Source: Chondrus crispus
Lineage: Eukaryota > Rhodophyta > Florideophyceae > Gigartinales > Gigartinaceae
NCBI RefSeq assembly: GCF_000350225.1
Contig: NW_005179170.1
Span: 62,001 to 126,000, forward strand
Reading direction: 5' to 3'
DNA: 64,000 nt
In this document: one piece after another, positions 1-10,676 of the stretch
How positions within the stretch are numbered: position 1 is the stretch's first letter
How the letters are laid out: the number at the start of each line of letters is the position of its first letter
Program-made: the position numbers and the translations under genes
The notes under the pieces: generated by a model
What the model was told of the DNA's origin: nothing
The model's database searches: none
The model's input: the letters and a program-made list of their open reading frames with translations, nothing else

Positions 1-193
1 GTGGTCTGCGCAGATCGATGCGTGGGCAAGTACGTCGATGTAAGTTGAGGCAAGGTCAAAATTGCGCCCTTCTACTTTCACCCGCGCTCTCGTTTTGCTT
101 TTATTGACCACCTAGCACTTTGCCTTCTCCGCCGCAGGCCACCAACAAAATTGGGGAGATCATGCAACAAGCGCAGCAATCCATCCAGCCGCC

Positions 194-1030
194 TCAGTGA
201 CCGTCCTCCCGTAAAAAAACGTCTTCCGCCCCCGCCCTTGCCCCCTCCTCCTCCAGCAGCACCTCCACCGCCGGCGCCGGCGGCGCCCCAAAGCCTGGCC
301 ACAGCACCGACACAAACGCATCCAACGCGGAGACGCTCCACGTCTCGACATGCCGCACGACCAACCCGTCGCCATCGAACGAATACCTCGTCTCCCCAGT
401 GTACGGCTTTATCCTCGGCTTCCACGGCAAATTCAAGGCCCCCTCCAACCGCCACCTCGCCACCACCTGTTCCCCCCTCACCTCGATCGCGATCAAGTCC
501 ACGCGCGACAGCCGCCGATCAAACAGCCCCGCCGCCGCCGACACATACTTTGCCAGCCCCGTCACGGGGACGTCCGGGTCGGGCCCGTCGAACACGCAGT
601 CGTCCGCGTATATCGCGGCGGACAGCCTCCCCGTCACGTAGTACTGCCGCCGCACAAAGTCCTCACGTATCACTTCCACGCGTTCCGCCAGCGGCAGCCC
701 GCGCCGCTTCTTCCCCGGCGCCAGGCCTAGACCCGGCGCCGTCAACGGTAAAGGCAGCGGCAGCGACTTGTGCCTCGCCACCACCGCCCATACCACCACC
801 TGCCGCGCCCCGTCCAGCGCATCGCCAAACCGCCGCCGCCAGAACGGGCACTTGAGCGCCGCTGCGCGCACGCGCAGCCGGTCCACCGTGCGCACGGCGG
901 GCGGCGGCGGTGGCGGCGGCGGCGGCGGCGGAGCCGACGGCAACGACGACGCGCACCGCGGGGGCTGGCGCCGCCGCCGCCGCGTCGTCCGCAGCGGGGG
1001 ACCCGGGAAGAAGGCGAGACGCGGCGACAT
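194..1030 (-). CDS. DUF2358 (SnoaL/NTF2-like fold) protein, probably plastid-targeted
   Basis: A 278-residue protein of the DUF2358 family, which in plants is found in plastid proteins of poorly defined role. The domain occupies roughly the C-terminal 150 residues: a helix (VIREDFVRR), the segment AIYADDCVFDGPDPDV, then alternating beta strands ending in RYSFDGDGLVVRHVETWSV. The first ~80 residues are rich in Arg, Pro, Ser and Ala with a poly-Pro stretch, as expected for a plastid transit peptide. I chose the Met at 1030 (MSPRLAFF) because it opens that leader; the frame stays open upstream to 1315, and a Met at 1057 is the next candidate. It is divergently arranged with the TFIIE-alpha gene. 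Family assignment rests on pattern recognition; substrate or partner unknown. Confidence 0.72.
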   Translation of the reverse strand: MSPRLAFFPGPPLRTTRRRRRQPPRCASSLPSAPPPPPPPPPPPAVRTVDRLRVRAAALKCPFWRRRFGDALDGARQVVVWAVVARHKSLPLPLPLTAPGLGLAPGKKRRGLPLAERVEVIREDFVRRQYYVTGRLSAAIYADDCVFDGPDPDVPVTGLAKYVSAAAGLFDRRLSRVDLIAIEVRGEQVVARWRLEGALNLPWKPRIKPYTGETRYSFDGDGLVVRHVETWSVSALDAFVSVLWPGFGAPPAPAVEVLLEEEGARAGAEDVFLREDGH

Positions 1031-1489
1031 CGCGAATTGACCACGAAGAGGGAGCATAAAGGAACGCCAAGGGTGTCCGGGAAGGCCCAGGGTGATGGGG
1101 ACACCGGATATCGGATGCGCGGAAGGATGGCGAGGTGTCTCCTGGGGTTGTTTGAGATCGCGGGAAGACTTAAGTGCCAGCAATGCAGTTTTGCTGGCAC
1201 TTGACCCGAAAGGGTCCAAACAGGTCCTCGGACCAGTGCATGACTTTGTACACGTAGCACACGTGGCAGAGTGGCCTCCCTGCTTGTTTTTGTACTTGTA
1301 CGTACAGTAGATCACGCACTACAGTACACGCGTCCTTATCTCATCGCGTACCCCGCCCCTTCGCCTCGAGCTTCCTTAGGCTTGTCGCAGAGCACCTCCC
1401 TTTCCAAAGCCTCAACTTCACCCAGTCCTTGCCCCCTCAAAACGATGCAACCCCCCTTGCGCACCGCAACCGACCCCCTCTAATCACTC
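1031..1489. promoter_or_regulatory. Divergent intergenic promoter region
   Basis: These 459 bases separate the start codons of the DUF2358 gene (minus) and the TFIIE-alpha gene (plus), so both promoters must lie here. No TATA box is evident. A CT-rich tract precedes the TFIIE-alpha start, and the motifs gtacagtag and acagtacacg occur around 1303-1330; the same word is frequent across the window. Inferred from gene arrangement only. Confidence 0.5.
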
Positions 1490-2812
1490 ATGGCGCAAGT
1501 TCCGCGCGAAGCCGTCGAGTTTGCTCGCATGCTCGTCCGCTCCTTCTACCCGTCCGAATTCGTCGTCCTTCTAGATGCCGTCCTGCGCCACAACAACTAC
1601 TGCGCTCACCACGATCTCTCGCGCCGCCTTAAGATCCAGCCGAAGGAGCTGCGTCAGATCCTGGTCCGCATGGTCCACGCGCGCCTGATGTGCAACGAGA
1701 AGCGCCAACAGAAGCGCATCAACCTCAAAGACGAGCGCCGCGCCACGCGCCTAGTCAACACCGAGTTCTGGTACGTCCCTCTCGCTCAGGTTGTGGACGC
1801 CTTCCAGTACCGCGTGCACCACCTCGTCACGGAGATCGACCAGGCACGCGCCAACGAGAACGCCCAGCAGACCGTCGCGTGCGACGCGTGCCGCACCGCG
1901 TACGAGCTCATCGAAGTCATCGCCAACGACCGCACGCCGGACGGAAATTGGGTCTGCGACCGCATGGGTGTGCGCCGCGACCGCCGCAAGCTCCCGTGCG
2001 GCGGCGTCATCCGCGAGAAGGACAACTCGGCTCAGATCAAAGAGACCGAGCGCATCAAGGCTAAGCTGGACGACGAGCTGCGCGTGCTGCGCGAGCGTGC
2101 CGCGCAGTGCGCCCGCATGGACATTCCTGAACATCCGCTGGAGGGCGCAGATGAGGCCACGTGGGGAGAGCTCGTCCCTGAGACGGTCGGCATTCATGGC
2201 GAGGCCGTCGACGAGGAGGGCCTGTCCAAGGAGATTGCCGAGAAGCTTGGCGAGTCTGGTAAGACGGCCGAGCCCGCTGGAGGGCTGCAAGGCCTTGCTC
2301 CTGCCGTCGAGAAGAAGGGCGATGCCGCCATTCCGGAGAAACCGATGTGGTTTAAAGATTCAAACCAGGAAGGCGACGATGATGACGATTGGGTGGAGGA
2401 CCAGGCCGCCACCCAGAATATGCTCGACTCGAAGACAGGCACAGCTGCGAGCATGGTAGATGATGAGAAGCAGTATTATGAAAAATACATGCAACAAATT
2501 GCGGGCGAGCCGGTGCCGGTCGCCGTCGCCAAGCCGAAAGAAGCCGGCAACGTGGCCAGGCCGGCCGAGGCTACCATCCTTGACAGCGGTGAAAAGGGGA
2601 CCGAGGCGCCAACCGAGGCTGTGCCGCCCGTTGACGATGATGAGCCGGAGGATGTCGCTGTGTATGTCGCCGGGAAGAAAATGATGTTGTCGGAGGTTAC
2701 TGATGACATGCACGATCTCATGACTTCCGACGAGTACAATGCCTACTTTGCGCTTGCGAATGGAGGGGGGGCTGGTGGAGACGAGGATGACGATGATGCC
2801 CAGTTTGAATAG
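1490..2812 (+). CDS. Transcription initiation factor TFIIE, alpha subunit
   Basis: Large subunit of the RNA polymerase II general factor TFIIE, which with TFIIE-beta recruits and stimulates TFIIH during promoter opening. The 440-residue protein has the N-terminal winged helix (about 5-115, with FARMLVRSFYPSEFVVLLDA and LSRRLKIQPKELRQIL), a Cys-containing segment (131-170), a charged helical linker and a C-terminal acidic tail ending GGDEDDDDAQFE. Length matches the eukaryotic family. The Cys segment is odd: C131-x2-C134 is normal, but the second pair is C156 and C170, spaced by 13 residues rather than the usual two, so the zinc ribbon looks rebuilt or degraded. No intron is needed. The Met at 1490 directly starts the winged helix. 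Confidence 0.9.
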   Translation: MAQVPREAVEFARMLVRSFYPSEFVVLLDAVLRHNNYCAHHDLSRRLKIQPKELRQILVRMVHARLMCNEKRQQKRINLKDERRATRLVNTEFWYVPLAQVVDAFQYRVHHLVTEIDQARANENAQQTVACDACRTAYELIEVIANDRTPDGNWVCDRMGVRRDRRKLPCGGVIREKDNSAQIKETERIKAKLDDELRVLRERAAQCARMDIPEHPLEGADEATWGELVPETVGIHGEAVDEEGLSKEIAEKLGESGKTAEPAGGLQGLAPAVEKKGDAAIPEKPMWFKDSNQEGDDDDDWVEDQAATQNMLDSKTGTAASMVDDEKQYYEKYMQQIAGEPVPVAVAKPKEAGNVARPAEATILDSGEKGTEAPTEAVPPVDDDEPEDVAVYVAGKKMMLSEVTDDMHDLMTSDEYNAYFALANGGGAGGDEDDDDAQFE

Positions 2813-3148
2813 GGTGACTTTCAAATAGGGGACGGATTTTGACTAGACAACGGAGGAACGCTGCATGTGTTTCTCCAGCGAGGGGACGTCCTTTTGGTTT
2901 TGTGATGAATTCAATGCTGAGGCAAAATAGATTGAGTACGATTCCTGGAACGGGATGACGGCGCTGCAGTCCCGAACAGTCAATCCGAACCGAATGATCA
3001 AAGCTTTACAACACGCAGGACGAGGACACGAGACTGTCAAAGACGGAAATCAGAAGACTACATACATGCTGTACAGTTTAGAGGCCATCCACACCAACTA
3101 ACATCTTTCTCTTGGGATAGGCGTAGTGTCAAGTGTCTATTGGACCGT

Positions 3149-3186
3149 TGTCCTCATATGAGGACAGTTTTCGACTTTTTTTTTTG
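3149..3186. other. 18-bp perfect palindrome followed by a T tract
   Basis: The palindrome at 3149-3166 is tgtcctcatatgaggaca with no loop, followed by ttttcgac and a run of T. A closely similar arrangement with the same core cctcatatgagg lies at 34713-34753. It resembles a hairpin plus oligo(U) transcript end, but no transcript is known here. Confidence 0.45.
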
Positions 3187-4421
3187 ACTTGCACGTTCTC
3201 GACAAGAAAGAAAAAGATACCCCCGCCATCGTACTTGACTTCTGCCTTGAGACCAGAAAGAAGTTTATGAGAATAGCATGTTCTTCCTGGTCGTTTTCAG
3301 ATATATCTGGAAAAAGAAGCTTTTTTAAACCACCTTAAAACCGCATGTAAAGTAACTTCAAAACGAAAAACTCTTGCTTAAAACGGGAACTAGGCACTCG
3401 ATCTGTTTTACATTCTTATTCTTGCGGCGTGTTCAAAGCTGCTGCTATCCCATCCGGCGTTCTGCAAGATGTTATAGCCAAAAACAAGCACGTTAAGGAA
3501 ATAATGTCCAAGATAGCATTTTTAAATAATCAATTTAATTTGTATATTTCTGCAAAAAAAGAGCAGTTCTTGAGAACTGAGATCAGATGAGGACAAAGCC
3601 CCGGTTGGATAGGCACAAGACCACATTCGGCCCAAGGTGCAGCATTCTAAATTTTCTCAAAGATGTAAGGGCGCAATTTGTAACAGGTAAGCTGTTTTGG
3701 TCTTTGAAATGACGAACAGTTTTGGAACACCCTGCCGAGCTTCTTCTTGGACCATTTCCATCACTTGGTCGAGAATGGGTAACGAACCTCACAATGCTCA
3801 CAGCCTTCATGCCTTCCGTCGAGCTAATTTTGTAAACAACGGTTACACGTCTTTTCCAGATTGTACTTATAACAGATTATATAACTGAGAAATGCAAAAA
3901 TCAATGACATTCATCAAGGGCAACTAGAAGTGCAGAAGTACGAGCTCGAGAGAAGTACACCACTGCATTTTATTACTTTCTGTCATTGTGAAAAGTTGAT
4001 TGACACCACTGTCGAGACTATCTTGTAAAACGTTGTTCTAGCTCGACTTTAGAAATCGAGGTGAGTCCAGCCCTATAAGTCTAATGAATTACGGTATGAT
4101 GGGGGGTACGAAGCGTGAAAAGATTCGAGCAAGTATCAAAATGTAGTGAAGGCGGATCAAAGTGGGTATGAAGGGAGCGTTTCTCGTTCCAGGTAGAAAT
4201 TTCCACAAGTCATTGAAAATGTGACCACGGCTTATGCCGTATGATCCACGAGTATCTTCACCTTCATTGATCAAGCTGTGCACTTGACCTTTCGAGCGTC
4301 ATTGATCTCCACATTTTTTGATAGATATTCCGCTGGCACTGACGTTGGAGGAAGAAGGGGCCACAAACTAAACGTATACCGTTCTTTAGTGTTGTGGATG
4401 ATACACGTTCCAACTTTGGAA

Positions 4422-4533
4422 TTTATTTACAACAGAGCTAAGACCCCCACTTTATTTACAACAGAGCTAAGACCCCCACTTTATTTACAACAGAGCTAAG
4501 ACCCCCACTTTATTTACAACAGAGCTAAGACCC
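4422..4533. repeat. 29-bp tandem repeat, about 4 copies
   Basis: The word acagagctaagaccc recurs at exact 29-bp spacing (4432, 4461, 4490, 4519), with the T-rich word tttatttaca between. Copies are essentially identical, so the array is recent. No coding role is seen. Confidence 0.9.
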
Positions 4534-4641
4534 TTCCAACGCATAGTCAAGACAGAACTATTCTTTGCATTATGCCGCAAATGAGAACTGTGCCATATTT
4601 ATCAAGAAATCCTCTGGCGTGGTCTGCCATACTGTATCATA

Positions 4642-4700
4642 CAGTACCAAGGGTCAATACATTGACCGTACCAAGGGTACATTGACCGTACCAAGGGTAC
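4642..4700. repeat. 20-bp direct duplication with a partial third copy
   Basis: The unit attgaccgtaccaagggtac occurs twice in tandem at 4661-4680 and 4681-4700, preceded by a diverged partial copy from 4642. Simple local duplication. Confidence 0.85.
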
Positions 4701-5112
4701 CGCCACCATCTCTAGGCGGGGAAAAGGGTGGCAAGGCCTCTTTTGACTTCTTGGGGAGAGAGTACAGAGCATTGCGCACTGGCACCATACTCAGTGCAGC
4801 ATCAATCGATATGTATGATTCTTTTGCACATTACGGCTGTGGATGAGGTCTTCTACTGGTTACTAACAGCGCTTGCCACGTGTCAGTGCCATTTGAAGTC
4901 GTGGCCCGGTGTACTGTGGAGACGAAGTGGAGGGCATACAGTATGACATGATGGACGTCTGGGCTGTGCCTCTCACAGTCCAGCCTGGGACATGTAACTT
5001 TACTGCTGGGGCCCAACGCCCATCCTACGCCAATCCTCCCCCATCTTCGCCCCCCCATCTTCCTCTCCTCCCTTCCATCATGCTCTCGTGAACCTGCAAA
5101 CCCCCACACACC

Positions 5113-6837
5113 ATGCTCACGCGCAAGCTCGCATTCGCCACCGCGGCCACAGTCGCTGGCTGGACAGGCAGCGTCGCCCTGGAGCGCCGCCCCGGTCTGC
5201 TCGATTCCACGCCTCTGGACTTTGCCTCGTCCGCCGTCATCGCCACCGTCCGCTTCACGCGCGCCCTGCGCACTGCCGCCGTCGTCATGGCAGATTACCG
5301 CTTTCTCTTCGCCCGTCACAGTGAGTATACTTCCGACGAATATAGAGCCGAACGCAGCGACGTCCACCGTCGTTGCTCCGATCGCTGCCTCAACCTGGCC
5401 CGGAAGCAAGGCGCGGTCTACGTCAAAATTGGCCAGCATGTCGCCTCGATGAACCATGCCGTTCCTCCAGAGTATACGTCGAAGCTCAAGTTGCTTGAGG
5501 ACAGAGCCGCGTACAGACCATATTCTCAGATTAAGCGCGCCTTGGACCGCGAGTTGGAACGCCCGATGAGTGACGTCTTTGACCACTTTAACCACAAGCC
5601 AGTCGCCGCGGCAAGCCTTGCACAAGTGCACGAGGCAACCCTGAAGGACACCGGCGAACGCGTTGCGGTTAAGGTTCAATATCCGGGCCTGGAAGCTCTC
5701 GTCAGAGGCGATCTCGCTTCAATTAAGTTTCTGTCTTGGATGTTGTCCTGGGTCTTTCCTTACTTCAAGATGGATTGGGTCGTCGAGCAATTTCGTCGCA
5801 ACCTCGAAAAAGAGCTTGACTTTGAGCTCGAGGCCCAGTCTGCGCTACGCACGCAAAAATTTTTCAAAGACGATCCCCGCGTATTCGTCCCAGATGTGTA
5901 CAACGACACTTCAACCAAGAAGGTGTTAACAATGGAGTACATTGACGGTTTTCGTGTCGACGACCTTGACGCCTTGCACGATTACCTTGTGGACCCACAC
6001 GCCGTTGCTCAGACTGTCGTTGACGCATTTGCGCAAATGATCTACGTCAACGGTTTTGTCCATTGCGACCCACACGCAGGTAATCTCATGGTCCGGCCTG
6101 GCCCAGGTGGTGCTTTTGAGTTGTATTTACTAGATCATGGCCTTTACAGACAATTGGATGATGACTTTCGACAAAGCTATTGCAAGCTTTGGAAGGGCCT
6201 TGTTCTTCGGCGAACCAAAGATGTGGACGAAGCTTGCGAGGAGTTAGGTGCGCCCGGTTTTGCAAACGTGTTCTCAGTATTTCTTCTGAATCGCTCCTGG
6301 AGCATCGCGAAGCGGCTTGGGACAGATCTCAGAGTGAAGATGGGGAGGGATGAGCTGAGACGGCTGCGAAGTGACTTGAGGGACGGAGGCTTGAGATCCC
6401 AAGCCGACGTCAACGAGTTTGTTGAAAGAATTCCTGACGACCTCCTTCTCGTGTTTAAAATGACTTCTCTGGTTCGCAACGTTAACAAAGCATTGGGGGC
6501 TACCGTGAATCGATTCAAGGTGAACGCGCGATACGCGGTCAGGGGACTACGACATGTGAATAACTTCAGCGCTGAATCAAGTGGAGGTGCAGATGACACT
6601 AAAAGCGTCATCGTCGCTGGAACGCATTCGGAAAGGTTGCACCCATTTTCCGCACTCGCAGCGGTGACAGACTGGTTCGGATTGTTGATAGACCGCGTTT
6701 GTATCGAACTGCAATTTCTTGTGCTGGATGTAGCGCTCCTCGCTGTGAAATGGTGGTTTGGGAGCAGCGTTCCTTCCGTGAGATCTGATCAGAAAGCTAA
6801 CCTGGATGCTTCTGAGAGTGCGGGCCTAATCGGATGA
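5113..6837 (+). CDS. ABC1/ADCK (UbiB-type) atypical kinase, closest in look to ADCK1
   Basis: A 574-residue atypical protein-kinase-like protein of the UbiB/ABC1/ADCK family; members act in mitochondria or plastids in quinone or lipid homeostasis, and the ADCK1/MCP2 branch is mitochondrial. Visible motifs: the family-specific KxGQ motif (KIGQH, 105-109), the Ala-rich loop AAASLAQVHEA (165-175) in place of a Gly-rich loop, the conserved Lys in VAVKVQYPG (K187), the catalytic loop VHCDPHAGNLM (316-326) and the DFG-equivalent LLDHGLY (339-345). The N-terminus is hydrophobic and basic, compatible with an organelle presequence and membrane anchor. A GTGAGT at 5321 could mimic a splice donor, but reading through gives family-like sequence, so the gene is taken as intronless. 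Confidence 0.9.
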   Translation: MLTRKLAFATAATVAGWTGSVALERRPGLLDSTPLDFASSAVIATVRFTRALRTAAVVMADYRFLFARHSEYTSDEYRAERSDVHRRCSDRCLNLARKQGAVYVKIGQHVASMNHAVPPEYTSKLKLLEDRAAYRPYSQIKRALDRELERPMSDVFDHFNHKPVAAASLAQVHEATLKDTGERVAVKVQYPGLEALVRGDLASIKFLSWMLSWVFPYFKMDWVVEQFRRNLEKELDFELEAQSALRTQKFFKDDPRVFVPDVYNDTSTKKVLTMEYIDGFRVDDLDALHDYLVDPHAVAQTVVDAFAQMIYVNGFVHCDPHAGNLMVRPGPGGAFELYLLDHGLYRQLDDDFRQSYCKLWKGLVLRRTKDVDEACEELGAPGFANVFSVFLLNRSWSIAKRLGTDLRVKMGRDELRRLRSDLRDGGLRSQADVNEFVERIPDDLLLVFKMTSLVRNVNKALGATVNRFKVNARYAVRGLRHVNNFSAESSGGADDTKSVIVAGTHSERLHPFSALAAVTDWFGLLIDRVCIELQFLVLDVALLAVKWWFGSSVPSVRSDQKANLDASESAGLIG

Positions 6838-7799
6838 GGTACGTAGTTCAGACGTATGGTCACGACTGGTACTGCCGTATACCGTGCGAGATATTTTGTC
6901 TTGAAAGCAAGAGGCTCTGGCTTCGACGCAAATTAACAAATGGCGGATCATATTCCATGACCTTCCCCGCGTCGATTTTCGTGTTATCCAGACTGAAAGC
7001 AATCAGAATGCCATAAAACAATTCAAAACACAGCTGTCTTGTACATGTTGTGGTCGGGCCGTATCTGTGTGTCCATGGGCAATATCTGTTTGAAGTGGGT
7101 GCTAACTAAATAGTAAGGCCTCTAACGAAAGGACTATGAATGAAGGAGCTCGCCAGGGCTCATGGAATATTAACGATGTTGCATGAAGTCGCGTTATAAG
7201 TTGGCCGAGCGTGCGAGGGGTGAATATTATTGTACAGTGTGTACGATGGAAGGAAGTATGCCGGATATGAGTTAAGGAGAATGATTTGGCACTACAGTAT
7301 ACAAGTACTCCCTCGTCATTCCTCACACCGTTTGGGATGACAGGAGGGAGATTGTGAAGTGTCTCAACACTTTATGATTTTTTGACACCGTGTAATCTAA
7401 GTGGACTGTTTTTTGCAGCTGGTTCCTATGGCGATCGTGGCGATGCGCGGCAATTTGAAGTAGTTGGTGAAAACGTGCGGCTTCGTGCGTTGCTTGATAT
7501 CAATATCAAGCAATCAATAGGATAACGTGAGCTCCGCGGACGGAGGGGTTGTGGTTGGAGCAGGATTAATTTGTAGTGAATCCTGTGATTATATATTTCA
7601 CCTTCGAGAAAGTAGGCCCTCATTCGCAGAGTAAGTGCTCCTCCTCAGCCAAGATGGGCCCAGTGCTGATATCCTCAAAGCGCCGTGATACAGCATGACA
7701 AGTTCAATAAAGGTGCGGTTGACTTGTTGATGTCAATGCTATCAGTGTTGGCGGCTACTGTATGGCGTTGTGATGCAAGGGCCCTGGACTCGAGAGTCG

Positions 7800-7883
7800 C
7801 TTTCATATTGGCTTTCATACTGGCTTTCATATTGGCTTTCATATTGGCTTTCATATTGGCTTTCATATTGGCTTTCATATTGG
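7800..7883. repeat. 12-bp tandem repeat, 7 copies
   Basis: The unit ctttcatattgg repeats seven times without gaps; the second copy carries one change (actgg). Because 12 is a multiple of three, both strands show spurious repetitive ORFs (ANMK or FILA repeats); the flanks show no gene. Confidence 0.92.
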
Positions 7884-7988
7884 GAAAATCCATGGACATT
7901 TTGTAAATATAAATAAATTTTGTAAATGGGAAGGAGAGAAATTAAGTTTAATATGGGTTTGCCATAGATTTGCCATACAGCACATGTT

Positions 7989-8018
7989 CGTTGTGTACGT
8001 TATTTACCGTACACAACG
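7989..8018. repeat. Short perfect hairpin (11-bp arms, 8-nt loop)
   Basis: The arms cgttgtgtacg (7989-7999) and cgtacacaacg (8008-8018) are exact inverse complements. One of several such hairpins in the window. Confidence 0.85.
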
Positions 8019-10676
8019 GACAGTACAGGGCGTGTGCCAAAGTAGCAAGAAACAAGACACCTTTAACGAAGCGTGTGAATCGGAACAGAACAGCAGCAAT
8101 CTAATTATATCATGCTTCCTCTCCGAGATGATGAGCGGAGCAAGCACAGTGTGCGCACGCTGAATACAATCCTTTGAAATTCTTCATTCAATGAGACACG
8201 AAGCAGAGATACATGGAAGCATGCCTCTGGGGCCTGGATCAAAATCAATGCCAACCAGAGTGACACGAAACCATGTGCCGTTGAGTAAAAAGCACTCGAC
8301 GCATCGTTAATGTTAACAATACGATTCCACACGATGGTGCAGGGTTGCCGAATATAGGTTACTCTATCACTATCTCATTTTTTCAAGGCCTTCTCAAAGT
8401 ATAAATGATGTCGAGCATTTCAAACGTAGATGTGGGAAAAGCAGTATTCCTTACCTGTAAAATCTTGGAAAACGTTTAAGGAAAGACTGCATATAAATAA
8501 ATTAGGATCACTGTGTACTACACGTAAAAGAAGAAAGTGCTTGTAGTTTTAGTACTGTCATCAGCGACAGCACCAGCACTCGGCAGCCGTTACGAATAAG
8601 ACCTTTGATCCTTTGGCGACTGCGCCGCAGTACGCAACACGGCCACAACACTAATAAGAACGGCCTATGAAAAGCTGGTTCGCATCGAAATCGCGCCCGG
8701 GCACTCTGACATTGCGCGCGATTTGAACAACTCATATCAGCCATTGCACCTCTAGGCGAGACCATGATGCACTGTATCATTGAATGCCGCCCGCATTGAT
8801 TCTATCCGAATAGGGCCTTGGGCCTAGGCGAAGAGAGTGTGAGTGCTGCTCTAAAAAAACAGGTCCTGACGGTATGTCGGAGCGGTTCTATAGGCGGGCG
8901 GGACGGTCGTGTGATTCCTGTATGGCAATATCATAACAGCTGATCGAGGCTAAGATATTCCCACCCCTCGGACGCGTGGAAAATTGATGGCCGTCACTTC
9001 AAGAATGACTAGGTAGTCAGTAGTCTCGGGAAAGGGGCACAGAAGAATAGATTCCGCACTGGGAGAAACTGTCAGTGTGCACAGCCTGCTTCGCTCAACT
9101 GGAAATCATTAACACCCTGTCCATTTCTCTAACTGAAATGAACGGGGCCCAACCTCGTCAACGTTGAAGCCCCCATCACCACTTTGTCGAAAACGACTCA
9201 TCCCTGGACGCACAAGTGATCCCGGAATCTCAAATGGCAACTATTCGGATATGTCGATCAGGGCATGTGCCTGGTGTGATGGCGTGCCCTTGGCGGTAAA
9301 CGACGATCACGCAGAAAGACCCACGCGTGAAGGGGATTCAATAGCGCTTGCTTTGCTTTTCTAGATACTGCTACGGCACCATATCTAATTTTCTTCGCGA
9401 ACCACAAAGAAAGGGATGACATGAGTAGCCATACTGAGTTCGCTGATAGCAGTCGTTTTGAATATGGTGCCCATATTCCATTATAAACGGGATAGCGCAT
9501 CTCCTACATACCGAAAGACATTCACGGCCCCATCGGGTGCCAAGGTTTGTGCTGTATAGATATCAAATACAAAAAGAAATCTCTCGCAAAAGTCGAGATG
9601 TTGTCCTCAACCTATGTCGAGCAAACGGCAACCCCCTTATAGCACCTGCAATATGCAAGTACAGTCTTTCAAATAAAAGGAACAAAAAACAATTGCTACT
9701 GGGAATCACCGGGGGACTTTTTCTGAAAAGCGTTCCGCGTTCTTTACCCCATCCCAGTACCTTCGCAAGCCGGCAGTAGACGCACAGAGAAGAGCGATGG
9801 AATTTGATCGCGTGTTATCGGGCTTGCGATGAAAAATATATCGATTTTCAACAATTGTGATCGATTCTTCTTCGCCAGTCCTGCTCATACGCGCAGCAAA
9901 GACAGATGATCAAGAGAAGTGCCTCTCCTATTGATGACGGCACGGAGCGGGCCTTCAGCACCATACAGACGAAGTTTCCAACCTCCCGTGACTTGCGGCT
10001 CAGTCCTTTTTGGGAAGCTCGTGTTAATACTCCTTGTAAAGTACACAATAATACATTTATCTCACGTGATGATTATAGTATAAACATTCCTATTTAAACC
10101 TTGTCTTCTGCCATGTCCCGCCCGAGGTACTGTACCGTTGTGCCGTAACGGTACCGTACATCCTCATAGGGTAGCGAACTATTGCTGTCCCACACACAAC
10201 CTCAACTTCATTGCCCTTCATGTCCTGCGAACAGTACATCGAGTCTAGCTTTCGAAACTACCCAGGATAACGGAAGTTCTCTTTTTTCTGACTCATCGCT
10301 CCTGATTGTCTCAAGTTCCAGAACTAAGTTCCAGAACTTGTGTTGGGCCTCTCAGACACAATAATTATCATTCATCGCTCCTCAGCATAGCTTCCCCTTC
10401 AAGATTAACCGGATCGAGACATATTCGTTCCACGAAAAATACAGATAAACTGCACTATTCCCAAGTTGGCCCACAGTCATTCCAGGGACCCGACCTCATC
10501 CATCAACATTTACTTAAACCCCTCTCCCCTTCCTCGGCACTGTCGACAACCACCGTCGTTACCTACCCAAAAAAAGGCATCAACCAACAGTTCAATTCTT
10601 CTCACCCACCGTCCCTGCCTCCTCCTACTTAATCAGAATATTCTCATTCGCAACATCAACATCTACTTCAACCCCA

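Larger units (their letters stand above)
2813..5112. other. Intergenic stretch with small repeats, no gene seen
   Basis: AT-rich sequence between TFIIE-alpha and the ABC1-like kinase. Only short ORFs without recognisable protein character are present. It contains a perfect hairpin followed by a T run (3149-3186), a 29-bp tandem array (4422-4533) and a 20-bp duplication (4661-4700). Promoter elements of the kinase presumably lie in the last few hundred bases, where a CT-rich tract (5033-5085) precedes the start codon. Confidence 0.6.
6838..10676. other. Long intergenic stretch, no recognisable gene
   Basis: About 3.8 kb of AT-rich sequence with only short, compositionally random ORFs. It contains a 12-bp tandem array (7800-7883) and an 11-bp-arm hairpin (7989-8018). 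The last ~500 bases, CT-rich with many short C-rich words, are probably the promoter and 5' UTR of the zinc-finger gene starting at 10677. Nothing else can be supported. Confidence 0.55.

Noticed and set aside
5321-5326. GTGAGT, a strong splice-donor-like word inside the ABC1-like kinase gene
   Set aside because: Reading through gives family-like sequence up to the KxGQ motif; no intron is required.
7675-7906. Repetitive ORFs on both strands (MKAN or FILA repeats)
   Set aside because: They are translations of a 12-bp tandem repeat with no gene-like flanks.
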